Assembly: GCA_029858505.1 (NCBI GenBank)
Contig: JAOUEW010000001.1
Location: 918,142-982,141, forward strand
Source of the DNA: Deltaproteobacteria bacterium
Lineage (GTDB): Bacteria; SAR324; JACQKK01
Reading direction: 5' to 3'
Length of the DNA stretch: 64,000 nucleotides
Shown: one piece after another, positions 34,903 through 46,856 of the stretch
Position numbering within the stretch: the first letter of the stretch is position 1
How the letters are laid out: each line of letters opens with the position of its first letter
Translations under genes and position numbers: made by a program
The notes under the pieces: generated by a model
The model's input: only the letters and a program-made list of their open reading frames with translations
What the model was told of the DNA's origin: nothing
The model's database searches: none

Positions 34903-36087
34903 CTAAAACCGGTATTCCACGCCTAACGAGACGACATAAGCCCGTAAAATGGCTTGGTTGTCCATGGAAAACACGGGAACAAACGGCGTCGGCTCCTCTC
35001 CGGGAACGTATTGGAGATATTTCGACAGCATCATTTCTACAAAAAGGTCTTCGCTCCAGCGGTAGCGGCCAGAGACCGAAACGGTATCGGCGGCAAAGTT
35101 AGACAGCCGGATGTCTGCCGAATGGTAGGTTGGCGCTGGACTGGGAAACTGGGCGGCCCAGAATGTGGCGGAGGTTTGAGTGTAGTTCCGCAGATACCAC
35201 GTTAGCAGCCAATCTTCGGATAAATCATGGCGCATGCCGATTTTCATGGTGTTGGAGTGGATTCCCCAATCATCCGAGTAAAATCGATAATTGAACAGGA
35301 CAGAATGGTCCTCCAGCACCAGGGATTTTAAGTCTAAGGTGACCCCATAGTTGTTCCGCATGTCTGGGCGGATGTCGTTCAGCTCTGTTGCGGCTCCGAC
35401 CAGAACTTTTTTATAGGGGTCGTTCAGATAACCAGAGGCCTGCCCGACGAAGAAACCCAGGGTTCCAAGGGCCGTGGGGCTAATCAACTGGGTGAGAGAA
35501 ACGTTAAACTCCTGAACCTGCTTTTTGGCAGACACGGGAATGGCGGGGGCAGTGCCGCCATTGGCCGGGGTCACCGTATCGTCGTTGAAACGGAAGCTGA
35601 TTCCCAAAGTGGTGTTTTTCTTGTTCAACTCCAGAGTGGTTCCCACGTTAAATCCCGTGGAGAGATAATCGGATTCCGTGCTGAAGTTTCCACCGAAAAT
35701 CAGCGCCATTTCCCGGGAATACTGATAGGTGTAATTTCCAGTAACCGCTACCCGCCGGTCTTTGGTGTGGCTGAAGAATTGCCCGCGGCCGATTTGGCCT
35801 GCCCCAGCCTGAGAAGGAGAGGCACCTGTAAGGCCGGAAGCCGTGGGGATTCCGTTGGGAGAAGCCCCAGTGATGACGTCGTGAACCCCGTTGAAGCTGA
35901 ACTTGTCTCCGCTTTCCAGGTCGACCACCACTTCAATGTCGTCGGCATCGACCAACACGCCCACGGCGCCTTCATCGTAACGAAGGTGTTTAATTTTCGT
36001 ATGGGATTGGGCCTGGGCTGCTTCGGGCCGGGAAAACAACCCCGCCGCCAGCAGCAAAGAGAACCAACCGCTTAGTTGCATCCGCAT
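34903..36087 (-). CDS. DUF3570 outer-membrane beta-barrel with a flavinylation-like motif
   Basis: The 394-residue protein has a Sec signal (M-R-M-Q-L-S-G-W-F-S-L-L-L-A-A-G-L-F, ending A-Q-A-Q-S). Alternating beta-strands follow, closing with L-G-V-E-Y-R-F, a C-terminal aromatic typical of outer-membrane barrels. Content and neighbours match DUF3570. Near the mature N-terminus, D-V-I-T-G-A-S (residues 70-76) resembles the ApbE target signature D-x-x-S/T-G-A-T/S; a partial second copy (L-T-G-A-S) lies at 86-90. The ATG at 36087 has a GGAGG ribosome-binding site and overlaps the DUF4266 gene by 16 bp. Confidence 0.82.
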   Translation of the reverse strand: MRMQLSGWFSLLLAAGLFSRPEAAQAQSHTKIKHLRYDEGAVGVLVDADDIEVVVDLESGDKFSFNGVHDVITGASPNGIPTASGLTGASPSQAGAGQIGRGQFFSHTKDRRVAVTGNYTYQYSREMALIFGGNFSTESDYLSTGFNVGTTLELNKKNTTLGISFRFNDDTVTPANGGTAPAIPVSAKKQVQEFNVSLTQLISPTALGTLGFFVGQASGYLNDPYKKVLVGAATELNDIRPDMRNNYGVTLDLKSLVLEDHSVLFNYRFYSDDWGIHSNTMKIGMRHDLSEDWLLTWYLRNYTQTSATFWAAQFPSPAPTYHSADIRLSNFAADTVSVSGRYRWSEDLFVEMMLSKYLQYVPGEEPTPFVPVFSMDNQAILRAYVVSLGVEYRF

Positions 36088-36305
36088 CCGCCCCCTCCTT
36101 CTCCACCGCCGCCCGCTGAACCTTCTTTGCTGAAATAGATGTGGTTCCAATCGGCATCTTCTTGGGTGTTCAGGTCTGGCCTCAGCAGATCTCCGGCCAA
36201 ATGACCCCGTTGCCAGGGCTCTACTACTTCCAGGGATTCACTGCAGCCCGCTAAAGAGAGGATGGCCAGCAGGGCAAGCCCTATGGTTTGTTTGCTGAAT
36301 ATCAT
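36072..36305 (-). CDS. DUF4266 small lipoprotein with Cys-Gly tail
   Basis: The 77-residue protein has a lipoprotein signal with lipobox L-A-G-C (Cys21). The DUF4266 pattern V-V-E-P-W-Q-R-G-H-L-A follows, then H-I-Y-F-S-K-E-G and a Gly-rich end G-G-G-C-G-C-N (Cys74, Cys76). The function of this family is unknown. The paired C-terminal cysteines could be a TlpA substrate or bind metal; both are inference. The ATG at 36305 has an AAGGAA ribosome-binding site. It is 13 bp after the tlpA-like gene and overlaps the DUF3570 gene. Confidence 0.85.
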   Translation of the reverse strand: MIFSKQTIGLALLAILSLAGCSESLEVVEPWQRGHLAGDLLRPDLNTQEDADWNHIYFSKEGSAGGGGEGGGGCGCN

Positions 36306-36318
36306 CGGATTCCTTGAA

Positions 36319-36855
36319 TTAGAGCAGTTTCTGAAGATCAGATTCCAATTGGGCCAATCCTTTTTCTGCATCAAACCCCACATAGGTGGCCACAATATTG
36401 CCCTGACGGTCCAGCAAAATGGTGGTGGGCATGGTGGGGGGGTTCACCGCTTTGTGCAGTAACCCGGCGGGGTCCAGCACGATGGGGAACTTCACTGGAA
36501 CTTTTTCCAGGTATTTGGCGATGGTTTTGGAGTCGGTGTCAGTGGTGACTCCGACGACTTCCAGCCCACGGGATTGGTATTTGTCGCGTAGTTTATCGAA
36601 TTCGGGAAACTCTTTGCGGCAGGGCACGCACCAAGTGGCCCAAAAGTTTACCACGGTGACTTTGCCCTTCCAGGCAGCCAAGTTGGTTTTGGCACCATCT
36701 GGGTGCCGGGTCAGTTCAATGGTGTGGATGTCTCCGCCCCAGGCGACCAGGGCCAGCAGCATCAACAAACCACTGATCATAGCAACTTGGGGGCGACCCA
36801 AGTGCCGCGCGAAAAAAGTAAACTTGCGTTGAGACGGAGGAATGGAGGGGGTCAT
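36319..36855 (-). CDS. TlpA-like membrane-anchored thioredoxin
   Basis: The 178-residue protein has one N-terminal membrane segment (M-I-S-G-L-L-M-L-L-A-L-V-A-W, about 26-39). A periplasmic TlpA/ResA-type thioredoxin domain follows, with F-W-A-T-W-C-V-P-C-R (Cys76, Cys79) and a cis-Pro segment P-P-T-M-P-T-T. Such proteins reduce periplasmic disulfides, for example on cytochromes or copper sites. The ATG at 36855 has a GAGG ribosome-binding site; the frame extends further upstream without support. It leads the DUF4266-DUF3570 operon, and the Cys pair at the DUF4266 C-terminus is a candidate substrate. Confidence 0.93.
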   Translation of the reverse strand: MTPSIPPSQRKFTFFARHLGRPQVAMISGLLMLLALVAWGGDIHTIELTRHPDGAKTNLAAWKGKVTVVNFWATWCVPCRKEFPEFDKLRDKYQSRGLEVVGVTTDTDSKTIAKYLEKVPVKFPIVLDPAGLLHKAVNPPTMPTTILLDRQGNIVATYVGFDAEKGLAQLESDLQKLL

Positions 36856-37133
36856 GATCCTCTTATGAAGGTGATGGGTGACCGTTTGGTATAATGGAGC
36901 GGGAGGGCACCCGTCATTTATTTGTATCATCGGCCAGAAAACTTCCGTTTCCTGGGGGGGGCTAGGCTAAATGTAACTAAAAAAGTGAGAATCGAAAGAA
37001 GAAGAGAAGATAATGCAAGCAAACAATGGGCAGGAGGTTCTTTCAGTTCAGGCATAAAGACGATCCACCCTTTGATTATTTTACCTTCCGCTATGGGAGA
37101 AGACAAGGGTAGGGGAAGCGCCTGGGAGAACCT

Positions 37134-40318
<3,185 letters not shown>

Positions 40319-40322
<4 letters not shown>

Positions 40323-41464
40323 GATTCCATGCGGCTCTTTCCGGCCTGAAAGTTCGCCCACTGCTCTCCCACGTAATCCTGGAATTCTCCCCTGAACCGT
40401 TCCACGGAAAACCGCTCGGCATTGGCCCGGCAGGACTGGGGGGTGATGCGTTCGTTCTCTCGTTCGAACGTTTCCACGGCTTCCCGCAGAGACGCCACGG
40501 TCTGCTCCTGGAAAAAAACTCCGGTGGGGGCTGGGTCGGACAGCCCACGAATGGTTTCCAGGGCGCCCCCTTTGCCGAAGGCGATCACTGGGGTTCCGCA
40601 GGCTTGGGCTTCCAGCGGGGCAATGCCGAAGTCTTCCTCGGCGGCAAACACAAAAGCTCGGGCCCGGCCCATCAGGTCTTGCAGCACGGAAGTTTCCTGG
40701 AATCCCAGCAGTTGAACGTTGGCCCCCGCTCTCTTCTGGATCTTCTTAAAATCCGGCCCATCACCCACCACCACCAGTTTCCGCTCAGGCATGGCGGTAA
40801 AAGCCTCCACGATCAAATCCATCCGCTTGTAGGGCACCATGCGGGAGGCTGTCAGATAGAATGCCTCCTTGGTGGGGTTCACCGTGAAGGTATTCATATC
40901 CACCGGGGGGTAGATCACCCGCGATTCCCGCCCGTACACCTTTTGAATCCGCCGGGCGATGAACCGGGAAATGGCCATGAAGCCGTCTACCCCGTTGGCC
41001 GTGCGGGAGTCCCACAGCCGCACCCGGTGCAGCATGGCCCGGGCCAGCCAGCCCTTCAATCCATGGTCCAAACCGGCCTCCCGCAGGTACTGGTGCTGCA
41101 AATCCCAGGCGTAGCGGATGGGGGAATAACACATGCAAAGGTGCAACTGTCCGGGGCCAGTCAGCACGCCCTTGGCCACGGCGTGGCTGCTGGAAATCAC
41201 CAAGTCATACCCAGACAGATCGAACTGCTCGATCAGCAGTGGCATCACAGGCAAATACGAACGATACTTTTTCCGGGCGAAGGGAAATTTTTGCAGGGCT
41301 GAAACGGTAACGGATTGGTTGCCAATGAACCCCCGTTTCCCAGGGGGAATGAAATCCACCAAGCTGAACAAGTCGGCTTCTGGGAAGCAGACCAGCATTT
41401 GCTCCAGCACCCGTTCTGCCCCGGCGTAGGTCACCAACCAGTCATGCACAATGGCGGTTTTCAT
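40319..41464 (-). CDS. GT4-family glycosyltransferase (WbaZ-like)
   Basis: The 381-residue GT-B enzyme begins M-K-T-A-I-V-H-D-W-L-V-T-Y-A-G-A-E-R-V-L, a start typical of WbaZ-like mannosyl/rhamnosyltransferases. It has I-Y-P-P-V-D, S-R-M-V-P-Y-K-R-M-D, V-V-G-D-G-P and the nucleotide-sugar motif E-D-F-G-I-A-P-L-E-A-Q-A-C-G-T-P-V. Its location next to rmd and gmd suggests it uses GDP-D-rhamnose or GDP-mannose. Acts at the cytoplasmic membrane face on lipid-linked repeat units. Confidence 0.88.
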
Positions 41465-41536
41465 GGGGTTCGGTGAGGATCATGTTCATTGGCCATGAAA
41501 AATGAGAGCAAATAAAAACAGGCCAAGATGATGTAT

Positions 41537-42211
41537 TTATAATTTTGGCGTGGGCATATAATATTTTTTGTAAAACCCATACCCCACTTGTTCAACTAGA
41601 TGCTTTGCTTTTACATACAAAAAGTGGAGGTTCCATTTGTCTCGCGCAGAGGCCTCCCTCACGCGTTTCCCCGCCACAATGTTGTAAAGGGCGTATTCCG
41701 AAAGATTTTTAACTTTTTTGCCCGGCTTCTTCTTTGCCTTCACGAATACGCCAGGCATGGAAGGGTCTTGCTCAATTTGCGTGTCGAATTCTTCAAAAAT
41801 TTTCCGCATGTCTTCCACCTCATACCGCCAATAATCTTTGGGATAGGTGTGGTATTTAAAGCCCTTCGACCGAGTGGTTAGCACGATGATCCCTCCAGGT
41901 TTGCAAACTCCCTTCAGGTTGGTGATGGCATCTTTCCAATCTTTGACATGTTCCACCACCTCGGTGCATACCACCACGTCAAAAGAATCCTTTCCGAACT
42001 TTTTTACCAAGCTGGAAATATCGCACACAACATCGACCCCCTGGCCTTCTTGAATGTCGACACCGACATATTCCTTGGGGGAAAACACTTGGATCACCTC
42101 CCGAAGACTTCCGTTGTGGTTCCAGGAACCCACTTCAATCACTCGTTTTCCGGCGATTTCTTGTTTTTTAAGGTTTTTTAAACCAAACATAATACAGGAA
42201 ACATTGCACAT
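41537..42211 (-). CDS. SAM-dependent methyltransferase, polysaccharide locus
   Basis: The 224-residue protein is a class I methyltransferase. Motif I is V-I-E-V-G-S-W-N-H-N-G, motif II acid is in Y-V-G-V-D-I, motif IV is D-V-V-V-C-T-E-V-V-E-H-V, and L-K-G-V-C-K-P-G-G-I-I-V-L-T-T-R follows. It probably O-methylates a sugar of the exopolysaccharide. The start has AGGAGAAA in position. The coding sequence is noticeably AT-richer (Lys AAA and Phe TTT rich) than the flanking nucleotide-sugar genes. Confidence 0.82.
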   Translation of the reverse strand: MCNVSCIMFGLKNLKKQEIAGKRVIEVGSWNHNGSLREVIQVFSPKEYVGVDIQEGQGVDVVCDISSLVKKFGKDSFDVVVCTEVVEHVKDWKDAITNLKGVCKPGGIIVLTTRSKGFKYHTYPKDYWRYEVEDMRKIFEEFDTQIEQDPSMPGVFVKAKKKPGKKVKNLSEYALYNIVAGKRVREASARDKWNLHFLYVKAKHLVEQVGYGFYKKYYMPTPKL

Positions 42212-42283
42212 TATTTTCTCCTAAGATTGTACTGCCGTGGGATTCTTTATTCGATCTCTCATGCCGCGGGATGAAAGAATAGA

Positions 42284-43150
42284 TTATGGGTGCCCGATCT
42301 GATTCAGCCATTTCAGAGATGGGGAATGACCATTGCGAAGAGAAATGTAATCATGGCGCGGCGGTTGAAATAAGTCTTGAATAGAATAATCCGAAAACAA
42401 TCCCTGGTATTTCTCGTGAACAAAAAATGCGTTCACCCCCGACAGATTGCAACAAACCAACCTATAACTTTTTAAAAGATCGGAAAAAGACTGCAGGGAA
42501 GCCCCGTAGTAATCATCTTTTTCCCACCCGTGAGCGGGGTTATAGGTAATGCTTTTTCGCATGGGGGGAGGGAATTTTCCATTGTATTCCACGCAAATCA
42601 CCTTGGGTGAAATGCTGGGAAGTGCCGCCCGCAAAATTTCCAAGTCGTTCCCATCAATATCCAGCGAAAAAAAATCGATTTCCTTGGTGTCCAAGAACCC
42701 GGTGGCTTCTTCTGCCAGCGCCTGAATGTTGTTTCTATCTACGAATCGCTGAACGATATGAATGGGAGGGGATTTGAGGTGTTTCCAAAGCGGAAGGTTC
42801 TTTTTGATGTGTAGAATATTTTCCTTCGATCCATCTACCCACACCCCGCGAAATCCATTCAACGCCAAAAAATGGGTGTTGTTTTCCAGCCCGTTCCCGC
42901 AGCCGATTTCCATAAAGGTACGGGTTTTCTCTTCTTCCGGAATCCTCTGAAGGATGTTCTGGATAATACCGTCCTCATCGCTTTGCGAATAGGCCTTGAA
43001 TCCCGCCAGGATGGGATTGTCTGGCATGGTTTGCCGAATGACCCTTCGAAGTTCTTCCATTTCTCCGCGCACGCCCACTTGATGAAGGGCACTCTCTCGG
43101 GAGGCAAACCAGGAAAAGTGTTTAATGAGCAGTTTGATCCGTTCAATCAT
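42284..43150 (-). CDS. FkbM-like methyltransferase
   Basis: The 288-residue protein resembles FkbM-type methyltransferases: T-F-M-E-I-G-C-G-N-G-L-E-N-N-T (SAM-binding), G-V-W-V-D-G-S, I-D-F-F-S-L-D-I-D-G-N-D and V-I-C-V-E-Y-N-G-K-F-P-P-P. Y-S-Q-S-D-E-D-G-I-I-Q-N-I-L precedes the fold. It probably methylates a sugar hydroxyl. The ATG at 43150 gives a sensible amphipathic N-terminus (M-I-E-R-I-K-L-L-I-K); a longer frame reaches 43249, and neither has a good ribosome-binding site. Confidence 0.8.
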   Translation of the reverse strand: MIERIKLLIKHFSWFASRESALHQVGVRGEMEELRRVIRQTMPDNPILAGFKAYSQSDEDGIIQNILQRIPEEEKTRTFMEIGCGNGLENNTHFLALNGFRGVWVDGSKENILHIKKNLPLWKHLKSPPIHIVQRFVDRNNIQALAEEATGFLDTKEIDFFSLDIDGNDLEILRAALPSISPKVICVEYNGKFPPPMRKSITYNPAHGWEKDDYYGASLQSFSDLLKSYRLVCCNLSGVNAFFVHEKYQGLFSDYSIQDLFQPPRHDYISLRNGHSPSLKWLNQIGHP

Positions 43151-43268
43151 GGGGGAAAATATTGGGATAGGATGTGAAAATATTCCTGACGAACCAAGGC
43201 GCTTCTTTGAATGTCTATTGTCAGCCGTTGAATCGCCACTAGACCCCATGGGTCCAAGATGAGAAGAT

Positions 43269-43370
43269 TTACTTCGTCGGGTAAGATATTTGGATACCCA
43301 CAGGACCCACCGACAACACGATCAAAACCGCCAGTATCATGCCAATCGTTATTTTGGCAGATTTCCCCAT
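43269..43370 (-). CDS. Possible 33-aa single-pass membrane peptide
   Basis: The frame from the ATG at 43370 encodes a short basic start (M-G-K-S-A-K), a hydrophobic helix (I-T-I-G-M-I-L-A-V-L-I-V-L-S-V) and a short tail. No convincing ribosome-binding site precedes it and there is no known family. It lies in the 400-bp gap (43151-43549) of the polysaccharide operon, which otherwise shows nothing recognisable. Confidence 0.25.
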   Translation of the reverse strand: MGKSAKITIGMILAVLIVLSVGPVGIQISYPTK

Positions 43371-43549
43371 GGTTCGTAAATAGATTCCACCTTCCCTAAC
43401 GATAATATTGCAGGGGGGGGGGTGGTTATCCACAGAACCATGAAAATACCCTCCCTTACTGGTTTTAGGCTGGACAAGAATAAAAGATAAAAAATCCACT
43501 TGAGAGTTCGGTAGATTTTTCACAGCATCACAGGGCGTCAAGGTGGGGT

Positions 43550-44422
43550 TTAAGAAAGGCGTTTGGAGTTTCTGTCCATCAGAGCGGAAATAGCCTTTCT
43601 GTTTCTGAACATATACCTTCGCCATTTTAAGTTTAGGGAAAGAAAGTGCGTCCACACCCTTAGGCTAAACCATAAGGGACGAATATTGAATAAGTACAAA
43701 GTAAACCGAAACAAGGGGTATTTGGTGTGAAATGCCCCCTTGTTCAATTGAACGATGGTTTTATAGGCAACCGATGAAGCCCCTCCAGCCGACCGATGCA
43801 TTAACACTTCTTGTATCTCATTATGCTTTCCATGCAGCAACGTATTGGCCATGACAGCCCAGTCTTGCGCCCAGAAGTCGGTTTTAATCCAAGCCTGTTG
43901 AATCACGGTGGTTCTATGGATGCCATAAAAGCGGCTATTCCAACCAGGCTTTAAAATATAGCGAATGATATTGTTTCTTACGGTGTCCCTCAGGGGCAGG
44001 GTTCCCATTTCAACGGAGTCAGAAGTTTGTAAATCACTCCGTTGCACCTTAGATATACTGGCGACATAATCCGGGTTTTGTTGCAAGAAGGTGAGGTTTT
44101 TTTCTACAAACGTGGGTTCCCAATAATCATCTGAGGCGGCCCACATGAAATATGGCGTGTTGGCTAGGTCTAGAAGGGCTTTGAAGTTACGGACAGCCCC
44201 CAGGTTTTCGGGTTGAAACACGCAAACGATTCTGGGGTCACCTTCTTTTTGCAGCCGTTGCAGATACTCACGGGTACCATCGGTTGAGGCATTGTCGGAG
44301 ACAATGAGAGTAAAATCAGCGCAGGTTTGGGCCAGGAGAGAACGGATGGCTTTATCGATGGTGGCCATTCCATTGTACACGGGCATGCCAATGGTGATCA
44401 GGGGCGATATTTGGGTGTTCAT
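43550..44422 (-). CDS. Family 2 glycosyltransferase
   Basis: The 290-residue GT-A enzyme has P-L-I-T-I-G-M-P-V-Y-N-G, V-S-D-N-A-S-T-D-G-T and the metal-binding region A-A-S-D-D-Y-W (D-x-D equivalent). G-W-N-S-R-F-Y-G-I-H-R follows in the acceptor half. The C-terminal part is basic and aromatic, suggesting peripheral membrane contact. It adds one residue to the repeat unit; donor and linkage are unknown. It follows the flippase gene by 36 bp. Confidence 0.9.
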   Translation of the reverse strand: MNTQISPLITIGMPVYNGMATIDKAIRSLLAQTCADFTLIVSDNASTDGTREYLQRLQKEGDPRIVCVFQPENLGAVRNFKALLDLANTPYFMWAASDDYWEPTFVEKNLTFLQQNPDYVASISKVQRSDLQTSDSVEMGTLPLRDTVRNNIIRYILKPGWNSRFYGIHRTTVIQQAWIKTDFWAQDWAVMANTLLHGKHNEIQEVLMHRSAGGASSVAYKTIVQLNKGAFHTKYPLFRFTLYLFNIRPLWFSLRVWTHFLSLNLKWRRYMFRNRKAISALMDRNSKRLS

Positions 44423-44458
44423 AATTTATTTTCGCAGTCTATATAAGTCCCGCCATAT

Positions 44459-45970
44459 TTACCGACGCAGAAATTGCAAGCCCGCAAGCATGATTTGTCT
44501 GGGATATTGAGCGGCCAGCGCAGAACCCACAAGAGCCAAAAACGATATAGCCGTGAGCAAGACTACACCGAATATTCCTTCCGGTAAAGGCGCAAGCCAA
44601 TAATATCCCAAGGAAGATACCGCAAGGGGGGGGATGAGCGGAATGAGAACATCTTGTTTATACCAAGCCCCTTTTTCTCTTGGAATGAGTTTTTTGTGCA
44701 TGATGGGAATGCTGAACAATACATAAGATAAATTCAGCAATAGCCAACTAAAGGATGCCCCAATGGCTCCAAAGCGGAGAGAGAAAAAAATAGTGAGCGG
44801 AATGGTGACGCAGATGGCCACAACGTTTTGCCAAAGGGCTAAGCGTGTCCAACCGTAGGCCAATTGTAGCGCATAGGGCAGGTTCATGAGGCCATTGAGG
44901 GCCGTTCCCAGCACAAGCACGCTAAGAATAGGCCCGGAAAACTGAGCCAAGTCTGGGCGGCCCGTCCACAAGGTTAATAGGTATGTGGAAAAAAACGCGA
45001 TTACTAAGCTGGCTGGGAAAACCATCACCGCCATGACCTGGCAACTTTTATGATAAAGCGCGGTTAATCCGGGGGTGTCCCCCACAGATACAAGCTGACT
45101 AAATTTAGGGTAGAGCGCCCCAAACAACGGTTGAACGAAGGTATAGAGTCCTGACGCTAACATGGCAGCCAGGGTATAACCCCCAAAGGTATCCAAGGGA
45201 AGGATTTTGGATAAAACAATGCGATCGGTTTGTATGAGAATAAAGGAAAGCAGCCCTATTCCGCTCATCCCCAGGGTGAATTTTCGTACCCTTTTTAAAT
45301 TATCCCATGAAAAATATGGACGTCTGGAACCAGCCGGAAGGAAACGCCAGAGAGTGATTTGAAGGGCAAGAGTGGTGAGGCCCCCCACAGCGATGCGCCA
45401 TATAAAAAATGTAAGAAGCGTGGGAGGAAATATCCAAAGAACAAGCAATACCCCTACGGATGTCAAGGTAGAGGAAATGAATAAAATGATATTGAGCGGA
45501 ATTTGCCGCTGCAAACCGTTGATTCCCCCGGTGTACAAAGCCGTGGGCCACTGCATGGCTATGGTTAAGCCCATGAGTTGAATGGCTTGAGCGGTTTCTT
45601 GAAACGTTATGTTGACAGGCTTTAACCAGAAATTGGCCAATGGGTCGGCGAGGAAGTAAACCCCAAAAAAGATAAACCCCCCGACCAGCCAGTAAATCCA
45701 CTCCAGGGTTCGCACGATGTCTCTGGTTGAGTTGGCTAGCTCAGGGGTTTGGGGGGCGGCAGAGTTGCGTGCGAGTTCTCGGTTGATGGTGCTAGACAGC
45801 CCGGCGTCAAGAACGCCGAAAAATTTTGTGAGCAGTAAAAAAAAACCAATCAGCCCGTAGTTTTCAACCCCCAAAAAATAGATATAAAACGGGATGACCG
45901 CCAGACCAATGATGGCCTCCCAAAACCGGCCTACAAAATTCGCAATAACATTCCCTCGCAAATTGGCCAT
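44459..45970 (-). CDS. wzx: Wzx-like polysaccharide flippase (MATE/MOP family)
   Basis: The 503-residue protein has about 12-14 membrane helices and the Wzx N-terminus (N-V-I-A-N-F-V-G-R-F-W-E-A-I-I-G-L-A-V-I-P). It flips undecaprenyl-diphosphate-linked repeat units to the periplasm. E-N-Y-G-L-I-G-F and D-A-G-L-S-S-T-I-N-R-E-L-A are typical. GC is clearly lower than in manC or rfbF, as often seen for serotype-specific genes. It makes the locus a Wzx/Wzy-dependent one. Confidence 0.9.
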   Translation of the reverse strand: MANLRGNVIANFVGRFWEAIIGLAVIPFYIYFLGVENYGLIGFFLLLTKFFGVLDAGLSSTINRELARNSAAPQTPELANSTRDIVRTLEWIYWLVGGFIFFGVYFLADPLANFWLKPVNITFQETAQAIQLMGLTIAMQWPTALYTGGINGLQRQIPLNIILFISSTLTSVGVLLVLWIFPPTLLTFFIWRIAVGGLTTLALQITLWRFLPAGSRRPYFSWDNLKRVRKFTLGMSGIGLLSFILIQTDRIVLSKILPLDTFGGYTLAAMLASGLYTFVQPLFGALYPKFSQLVSVGDTPGLTALYHKSCQVMAVMVFPASLVIAFFSTYLLTLWTGRPDLAQFSGPILSVLVLGTALNGLMNLPYALQLAYGWTRLALWQNVVAICVTIPLTIFFSLRFGAIGASFSWLLLNLSYVLFSIPIMHKKLIPREKGAWYKQDVLIPLIPPLAVSSLGYYWLAPLPEGIFGVVLLTAISFLALVGSALAAQYPRQIMLAGLQFLRR

Positions 45971-45976
45971 GGGCTG

Positions 45977-46777
45977 TTATACCCGCTTCAAGAAACCATC
46001 CGGAGCAACCGTTACCAGCAATTTACCATCCATTTCTTTGTCGATTTCAAAGTGAAGGGGGGCCCCATCGGCGGCCTTCTGCCCGGCTCCCTTAAGCCGT
46101 TTCAGGTATTCCCACACGGCGGTTTTGGGGTTGTCGCCCTTGCCCCAGGGGCGGTCGGGGTAGGTATCGGCGGGCATGTCTTCTATGAGGGTATCAAACA
46201 CCACGCAATAGCTTCCCTGGCTGGTCAGGGGGGCATAGGCTTCTAATTCGGCCAACACATGCTCGTGGGTGTGATTGGAATCCAGGCACACGAGAATTTT
46301 TTTGTAGCCCTTTGCCCGTTCCTTCACCTGGGCGATGATGCCCGCGTCTATGGAAGAGCCTTGGATCATCTCAATCTTGTGGGCCATGGGGTGGGCCTCG
46401 ATGGCCTCGCGGTTGTGGGGGCGAATGTCAATGTCTACCCCAAGCACTTTCCGGGGGGATTTTTTAGGGTCTAGGGTTGCGCTCGATTTTACCGCATCGC
46501 AATAGTCTAGCAGGGCCAGCATGGAAGCGCTCATAATGAGAGAGCCGCCATGGGCAATGCCGGTTTCAATCACCAAGTCTGGTTGAATGCTCCAAATCAA
46601 CTCCTCCATGGCCACCATGTCTTGGGGGTACTGAATAATGGGGCGGCCCAGCCAGGAAAAATTGTAGGAATACTTTGGCGTCACCGATAACGTTAAAAAA
46701 TGCTGAGCGGCATGTGCCAGTTCGCGGTTTTTCCTAATCTCGGCAATTCGTTCTTTCACTTCGAGTTCAAATTTCAT
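45977..46777 (-). CDS. CmcI-family (cephalosporin hydroxylase-like) methyltransferase
   Basis: The 266-residue protein has the CmcI/rhamnosyl O-methyltransferase layout: Y-S-Y-N-F-S-W-L-G-R-P-I-I-Q-Y-P-Q-D, V-I-E-T-G-I-A-H-G-G-S (SAM-binding), V-L-G-V-D-I-D-I-R and C-L-D-S-N-H-T-H-E-H-V. In polysaccharide loci these enzymes usually O-methylate deoxysugars, despite the family name. It lies between wzx and the NDP-sugar epimerase gene, so a deoxyhexose of the repeat unit is the likely substrate. Confidence 0.88.
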   Translation of the reverse strand: MKFELEVKERIAEIRKNRELAHAAQHFLTLSVTPKYSYNFSWLGRPIIQYPQDMVAMEELIWSIQPDLVIETGIAHGGSLIMSASMLALLDYCDAVKSSATLDPKKSPRKVLGVDIDIRPHNREAIEAHPMAHKIEMIQGSSIDAGIIAQVKERAKGYKKILVCLDSNHTHEHVLAELEAYAPLTSQGSYCVVFDTLIEDMPADTYPDRPWGKGDNPKTAVWEYLKRLKGAGQKAADGAPLHFEIDKEMDGKLLVTVAPDGFLKRV

Positions 46778-46856
46778 ATTCGTTTGCTCGTTTGTTGATG
46801 AATATAGAAATGGAATAGGGTCCAGTGTTCAGTTAAAGTTGAATGCGATTGGCAAA

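Noticed and set aside
43269..43655. 128-codon minus-strand ORF between the GT2 and FkbM-like genes
   Set aside because: Its first part overlaps the GT2 3' end in another frame and is not protein-like; only the last 33 codons are kept as a low-confidence peptide.
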